Origin: Actinomadura terrae
GTDB taxonomy: Bacteria > Actinomycetota > Actinomycetes > Streptosporangiales > Streptosporangiaceae
NCBI RefSeq assembly: GCF_022751215.1
Contig: NZ_JAICDG010000003.1
Location: 930,001-994,000, forward strand
DNA: 64,000 bases
Direction: 5' to 3'
In this document: positions 59,635 to 64,000 of the stretch, piece after piece
Position numbering within the stretch: the stretch's first letter is position 1
How the letters are laid out: each line of letters starts with the position of its first letter
Notes under the pieces: generated by a model
Databases searched by the model: none
The model's input: the letters and a program-made list of their open reading frames with translations, nothing else
Told to the model about the DNA's origin: nothing
Position numbers and translations under genes: made by a program

Positions 59635-59743
59635 CCGGGACGACCCCGACCACGACCCCCGACCCCCCTGCCCCTACCACTTCAGCCATCCCCACCCCAG
59701 CCCGCACCATCATCAGCACCGACGGACCTCGTGAGGAGGCGTC

Positions 59744-60964
59744 ATGACAGCAGAGACCCTTGACGGGGTGGATCCGGCCGCGGACGCGGGACGGGGCGAG
59801 GCCGCGGCGCCCGGGCGCCCGCCCGAGCCATCGCTCGCCGACCCCTGCGCCGAGCGCGGCCTGGCGGGCGAGCTGCTCCACCGCGACACCGAGCCGGGCG
59901 AGCGACCCGGGCTGGACGTGTTCCTGTCCGGCCAGGTCTTCATGGACATGATCTTCACCGGACTGCCCGGCCTGCCGCCGCCCGGGACCGAGCTGTTCAC
60001 CGACGGCCTCGGCTCCGCGCCCGGCGGGATCGCCAACATCGCGGTCGCGATGAGCCGCCTCGGGCTCCGCGTCGGCCTGGCGGCGCCGTTCGGCGACGAC
60101 CTGTTCGGCGCCTACCTGTGGCGGACGCTCGCCGAGCAGGAGGGCGTCGACCTCGGCCACTCCCGCAGGGTGACGGCCTGGCCGACCCCGGTGACGGTGT
60201 CGCTCGCCTACGACTCCGACCGCAGCATGGTCACCTACGCCAAGCCCATGCCGGACATCGCGTCCGGCACGGGGGAGGACGGCGCGGACGCGGAGGAGGC
60301 GGTGCTCGGCTCCCCACCGCCCCCCGCGCGGGCCTGCTTCGTCGACATCGAGCGCCCGGTGCCGGGCTGGGCGAAGGAGATGCGCAGGTCCGGCACCACC
60401 GTGTTCGCCGACCTCGGCTGGGACGCGACCGAGACCTGGTCGAGCGAGGTGCTCGACCGGCTGGAGCACGTGGACGTGTTCCTGCCGAACGCCGTGGAGG
60501 CCATGGCCTACACCCGCACCGGCTCGCCGGAGGAGGCGGCGCGCGCGCTGTCCGCGCGGGTCCCGGTCGTGGTGGTCAAGCGCGGCGGGGACGGCGCGAT
60601 CGCGATCGACTCCACCACCGGCGAGGTCGCCGAGACGACCGCGCTGCCGGTCGAGGCGCTCGACGCGACCGGCGCCGGGGACGTGTTCGCCGCCGGGTTC
60701 CTGTTCGGCACCCTCGCCGGGCTGCCGCTCGCCGAGCGGCTGCGGTTCGCGAACCTGTGCGCGGGCCTGTCGGTCCGGCACCGCAGCGGCTCGCTCGGCG
60801 CGCCCTGCTGGGGCGAGATCGCCGCGTTCGGCGAGTCCGGGGAGATCCCCGAGGCCGAGCTCGAACCGTACGCCTTCGTCGTGGACTACATCCCCGACTC
60901 GGCGTCGGAGACCGTCGTCCGGGCCGAGCCCACCCTCCGGGCCGACCTCCAACAGTCGTCCTGA
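59744..60964 (+). CDS. PfkB family carbohydrate kinase
   Basis: A 406-residue ribokinase-fold sugar kinase. An N-terminal 60-residue low-complexity lead precedes the core. GGIANIAVAMSRLGLRVGLA is the typical substrate-side motif; the catalytic anion-hole region DATGAGDVFAAGFLFGT has Asp307 and Asp313 (the catalytic base). The sugar is not predictable; phosphorylating the imported saccharide or its monomer would feed GH4. Start has GAGGAGG. Sits between GH76 and the ABC genes. Confidence 0.92.
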   Translation: MTAETLDGVDPAADAGRGEAAAPGRPPEPSLADPCAERGLAGELLHRDTEPGERPGLDVFLSGQVFMDMIFTGLPGLPPPGTELFTDGLGSAPGGIANIAVAMSRLGLRVGLAAPFGDDLFGAYLWRTLAEQEGVDLGHSRRVTAWPTPVTVSLAYDSDRSMVTYAKPMPDIASGTGEDGADAEEAVLGSPPPPARACFVDIERPVPGWAKEMRRSGTTVFADLGWDATETWSSEVLDRLEHVDVFLPNAVEAMAYTRTGSPEEAARALSARVPVVVVKRGGDGAIAIDSTTGEVAETTALPVEALDATGAGDVFAAGFLFGTLAGLPLAERLRFANLCAGLSVRHRSGSLGAPCWGEIAAFGESGEIPEAELEPYAFVVDYIPDSASETVVRAEPTLRADLQQSS

Positions 60965-61010
60965 CGCGGACGAGTACACCGCGCAGGATCAGCAAGAGAA
61001 GGGAGCCGCT

Positions 61011-62369
61011 ATGCCGGCACTGATGAGGCGGGGAGCGGTCGCGGCCGCCGCCGCCCTCGTGACCGCCCTCGCCGCCGCGTGCGCTCCGGGCGGGTCCAGT
61101 GACAAGCCCGAGAGCAAGGCGCCAGCGGCGGTCAGCACCGACGTCGCGGGGGCGGGCAACGTGACGCTCACCGTCTGGGACCAGGAGGTCCAGGGCGGGC
61201 TGAAGGAGCAGATCGAGACGCTCAACAAGCGGTTCGAGGCCAAGTACCCCAACGTCAAGATCAACCGGGTGGCGCGCTCGTTCAGCGACCTCCAGAAGAC
61301 CCTGCGGCTCGCGCTGTCGGGCGGCAACCCGCCCGACGTCGTGGAGGCCAACCAGGGCTACGCGGCCATGGCGCAGTTCGTCAAGGCCGGCATGCTGCTG
61401 CCGCTCGACTCCTACGACCAGGTGTACGGGTGGAAGAAGCGCTTCCCCAAGGGCCTGATGGACCTGAACAGCGTCACCGACGACGGCAAGCTGATCGGGT
61501 CGGGCAAGCTGTACGGCGTCTCGCTGAACGGTGAGATCGTCGGGCTCTACTACAACAAGGAGAAGCTCGCCAAGCTCGGCATCCAGCCGCCGAAGACGTG
61601 GGCGGAGTTCGACCAGGCGCTCGCGACCGCGAAGGGCAAGGGCGAGATCCCGATCGCGTTCGGCAACGTCGAGAAGCTGCCCGCCATGCAGCTCTACGGC
61701 CTCCTCCAGGACGGCCTGACCGACAAGGAGTCCGTCCGCAAGCTCGTGTTCGGCAGCGCCGGCTCCTGGACGGACGGCCCGAACGTGCAGGCGGCGCAGA
61801 AGCTGTCGGACTGGGCGAAGAAGGGCTACCTCACCCCGAACGCCAACTCCATCAAGTGGGACGACACGCCCGTGAACTTCGCCAAGGGCGACGGCGTGTT
61901 CATGTTCGGCGGCACCTGGTGGGCGCCCGACCTCAACGACCGGATGAAGGAGAAGGTCGGCTTCACGCTGCCGCCCGCCTCCCAGGCCGGCGCGCCGGTG
62001 GCGACGATGGGCGGCGAGAGCCTGCCGTGGTCGATCACCGCGAAGACCAAGCACGCGGACGTGGCCGCCGCCTACATCAACTTCATCACCTCGCCGGAGG
62101 CGATGGACGTCGCGGTGGAGACCGGCAGCCTGCCGGTGCTGCCCGCCCCGTCCAAGCAGCCCTCGGCGCCGCTGATGAAGGAGGTGCTGACGGCCTGGGG
62201 CGAGCTCAGCAAGAACGACGGCACCACGCCCTACATCGACTACGCGACGCCCACCTTCACCGACGCGTTCGGCGGCCCGCTCCAGGAGCTCGTCGCCGGC
62301 AAGAAGTCGGCGGAGGCCGTGATGAAGGCGGCGCAGAACGACTACACCGCCTTCCAGAAGAAGAAGTGA
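61011..62369 (+). CDS. ABC sugar transporter, lipoprotein substrate-binding protein
   Basis: A 452-residue extracellular solute-binding protein (family 1). The signal peptide ends in lipobox LAAAC with lipidated Cys24. Mature: NVTLTVWDQEVQGGLKEQIE, ALSGGNPPDVVEANQGYAAM, GVSLNGEIVGLYYNKEKLAK, MGGESLPWSITAKTKHADVA. The sugar is probably a mannan-type oligosaccharide given GH76, but this is inference. First of the transporter genes. Confidence 0.93.
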   Translation: MPALMRRGAVAAAAALVTALAAACAPGGSSDKPESKAPAAVSTDVAGAGNVTLTVWDQEVQGGLKEQIETLNKRFEAKYPNVKINRVARSFSDLQKTLRLALSGGNPPDVVEANQGYAAMAQFVKAGMLLPLDSYDQVYGWKKRFPKGLMDLNSVTDDGKLIGSGKLYGVSLNGEIVGLYYNKEKLAKLGIQPPKTWAEFDQALATAKGKGEIPIAFGNVEKLPAMQLYGLLQDGLTDKESVRKLVFGSAGSWTDGPNVQAAQKLSDWAKKGYLTPNANSIKWDDTPVNFAKGDGVFMFGGTWWAPDLNDRMKEKVGFTLPPASQAGAPVATMGGESLPWSITAKTKHADVAAAYINFITSPEAMDVAVETGSLPVLPAPSKQPSAPLMKEVLTAWGELSKNDGTTPYIDYATPTFTDAFGGPLQELVAGKKSAEAVMKAAQNDYTAFQKKK

Positions 62370-62402
62370 CCGGGCGGACACGGAGATAGAGGGAGCCCGC
62401 AC

Positions 62403-63377
62403 ATGACGACCGTCGCGCGGCACAAGACCGGGAAGAACCGGAGCGAACCGGCGGACACGCGCGCGGCCGGGCGCCCGGGGGGCCGGAACGGGGGCCGGCC
62501 TCCCGGGGAGCCCCGGGCGATCGGGTGGCTGTACGTCCTGCCCGCCCTGCTGGTGTACGGGGGGTTCCTGCTGTGGCCGCTGATCCGCGGCGCGCAGTTC
62601 TCCCTGTACCACTGGGACGGCCTCGGGACGGCGGAGTGGGCGGGCTTCTCCAACTACGCCAGCACCTGGACCGACCCCGCGCTGCGGGGCGCGTTCGGGC
62701 ACCTGCTGGTCCTCATCGTGTTCTACTCGGTGTTCCCGTGCTGCATCGCGTTCGTGCTGGTCGGCGCGATGTCCAGGACGAAGATCCGCGGCCTGGTGTT
62801 CTTCCGGACCGTGCTGTTCCTGCCGCAGGTGATCGCGATGGTCGCGGTCGCGGTGGCGTGGCGGTGGGTCTACTCCGCGGACGGCCCGGTCAACACCGTC
62901 CTCGGCTGGCTGCACAGCGCGGGCCTGCCCGACTGGCGGCACGGCTGGCTCGGCGACTTCACGTTCGCGCTGCCCGCCGTCGGCCTCGTCGGGACGTGGG
63001 TCGGGATCGGGCTGGCGCTGGTGCTGTTCCTCGCCGGGGTCCAGAAGATCCCGCGGGAGCTGTACGAGGCGGCGCGGATCGACGGCGCCGGCGCGATCCG
63101 GGAGTTCTTCACGGTCACGCTGCCCGCGCTGCGCCGCGAGCTGGCGGTCGCGCTGACGCTGACCACGATCATGGCGATCCGCAACTTCGACCTGATCTAC
63201 ATGGCCACCGAGGGCGGGCCGGGCAACGCCACGAAGGTGCCCGCCTACGAGGTCTACAACCGCACGTTCAACACCGGCGAGGTCGGGCTCGGATGCGCCA
63301 TCGGCGTGACGCTGGCGGTGCTGGCGTTCGCCGTCACCGCCGGGATCGGCCGCCTGGTGGAAGGGAAGGACGCATGA
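62403..63377 (+). CDS. ABC sugar transporter permease 1 (MalF-like)
   Basis: A 324-residue permease. After a basic, Gly-rich cytoplasmic start it has six membrane helices (LYVLPALLVYGGFLLWPLIR is the first). EAA loop: EAARIDGAGAIREFFTVTLP. It starts 33 bases after the binding protein and overlaps the second permease by 4 bases (ATGA). Confidence 0.93.
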   Translation: MTTVARHKTGKNRSEPADTRAAGRPGGRNGGRPPGEPRAIGWLYVLPALLVYGGFLLWPLIRGAQFSLYHWDGLGTAEWAGFSNYASTWTDPALRGAFGHLLVLIVFYSVFPCCIAFVLVGAMSRTKIRGLVFFRTVLFLPQVIAMVAVAVAWRWVYSADGPVNTVLGWLHSAGLPDWRHGWLGDFTFALPAVGLVGTWVGIGLALVLFLAGVQKIPRELYEAARIDGAGAIREFFTVTLPALRRELAVALTLTTIMAIRNFDLIYMATEGGPGNATKVPAYEVYNRTFNTGEVGLGCAIGVTLAVLAFAVTAGIGRLVEGKDA

Positions 63378-64000
63378 ACCCGCGCGGGGAAAGGTTCGTC
63401 AACCACGCGCTCCTCGCCGTCTTCGCGGTGATCGCGGTGTTCCCGATGATCGGCGTGGTGACGCAGGCGCTGAAGCTGCCGGGCGACTTCGACGTCTCCT
63501 CGTTCGGGACGGCCTGGCGCGACGGGCACTTCGCGACCTACCTGCGCAACAGCGTCATCGTCACCGCGTGCACGGTCGTGATCGCGGCGGTCCTGTCGAT
63601 CATGGCCGGGTACGCGCTCGGCGCGATGCGGTTCCGCGGCGCCTCGGTGCTGTTCCTGGTGTTCCTCGCCGGGCTGACGATCCCGACCGAGGCGATCGTC
63701 GTGCCGCTCTACTTCGACCTGCGGTCGATGGGGCTCGACAACACCTACGCCGGGCTGATCCTGCCGCAGGTCGCGATGTCGGTCGCGTTCGGCACGTTCT
63801 GGATGCGCGCCTACTTCCGCAGCATCCCGCCGTCCCTGCTGGAGGCCGCGCGCATCGACGGCGCGTCGAGCTGGACGACGCTGTGGCGGGTGCTGGTGCC
63901 GATCGGCCGCCCCGCCATCCTCACGATGCTCCTGCTCACCACCATGTGGACCTGGAACGAGTTCCTGCTGCCGCTGGTGATCATCAACTCGGACGAGGCG
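63374..64000 (+). CDS. ABC sugar transporter permease 2 (MalG-like, partial)
   Basis: The first 209 residues of the partner permease, running off the right edge. It starts MNPRGERFVNHALLAVFAVI, has helices typical of MalG (ATYLRNSVIVTACTVVIAAV) and the EAA loop EAARIDGASSWTTLWRVLVP. A complete gene would end about 70-80 residues later. No ATPase is in view; actinobacteria often use a shared MsiK-type ATPase. Confidence 0.92.
   Translation, partial: MNPRGERFVNHALLAVFAVIAVFPMIGVVTQALKLPGDFDVSSFGTAWRDGHFATYLRNSVIVTACTVVIAAVLSIMAGYALGAMRFRGASVLFLVFLAGLTIPTEAIVVPLYFDLRSMGLDNTYAGLILPQVAMSVAFGTFWMRAYFRSIPPSLLEAARIDGASSWTTLWRVLVPIGRPAILTMLLLTTMWTWNEFLLPLVIINSDEA

Overview
The window is chromosomal DNA from a very GC-rich actinomycete. 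Evidence: strong G/C bias at third codon positions, frequent GTG/TTG starts with GGAGG-type ribosome sites, many TetR-type regulators, F420-type oxidoreductases, a four-gene conservon (cvnABCD), an actinobacterial cytochrome b with a PDWY motif, and DUF2637/DUF4360 proteins. An Actinomadura-like member of the Thermomonosporaceae is my best guess; this is inference from gene content, not a match. I found no rRNA, tRNA, CRISPR array, insertion sequence or prophage.

Layout. 1-2025 (minus): end of a cobalamin block (cobK partial, cobL) with a PPOX-class protein. 2099-6407: DUF2637 membrane protein, secreted intradiol dioxygenase divergent from an AraC regulator, then a Crp/Fnr regulator behind a long, repeat-dense leader. 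6414-10973: monooxygenase-like protein/TetR pair, lone cytochrome b and hemerythrin-like gene sharing an upstream box, DUF4261 protein. 10982-13000 (minus): small three-cysteine protein, DUF692 enzyme and HvfC-like partner, translationally overlapped; this is the best candidate for an undescribed peptide-modification cassette. 13196-15051 (minus): iron-sulfur and NrfD membrane subunits of a formate-dehydrogenase-like complex without the catalytic subunit. 15557-21073: two tandem DUF4360 secreted proteins, secreted amidase, two unknown proteins, signal peptidase I.

21385-30089 is a run of small regulator/enzyme pairs (aldo/keto reductase, DUF3237, SRPBCC, acyl-CoA dehydrogenase), each with its TetR gene and readable palindromic operators; one operator family (ACYTTGG-N4-YCAARGT) links two transcription units. 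30046-33913 is the conservon. 34245-39758 holds an M28 peptidase, DUF1330, a soluble P450 with its TetR regulator, and a SpoIIE-type phosphatase. 39921-44991 has an LLM oxidoreductase, polA, and a proline-rich membrane protein.

45010-52887 is a compact oxidative locus: sulfotransferase divergent from an operon of adenylate-forming ligase, FAD oxidoreductase, FMN alpha-hydroxyacid oxidase, a membrane-anchored atypical P450 and a cation/proton antiporter, with overlapping or tightly spaced genes. No carrier protein, PKS or NRPS is present. It looks like a small, orphan biosynthetic cluster with its own export or ion-homeostasis gene.

52955-56077 holds a two-component system and a phosphodiester glycosidase. 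56332 to the right edge is a carbohydrate-use operon: DeoR repressor, GH4 glycosidase, secreted GH76 mannanase, PfkB kinase, and an ABC sugar importer whose second permease runs off the window.
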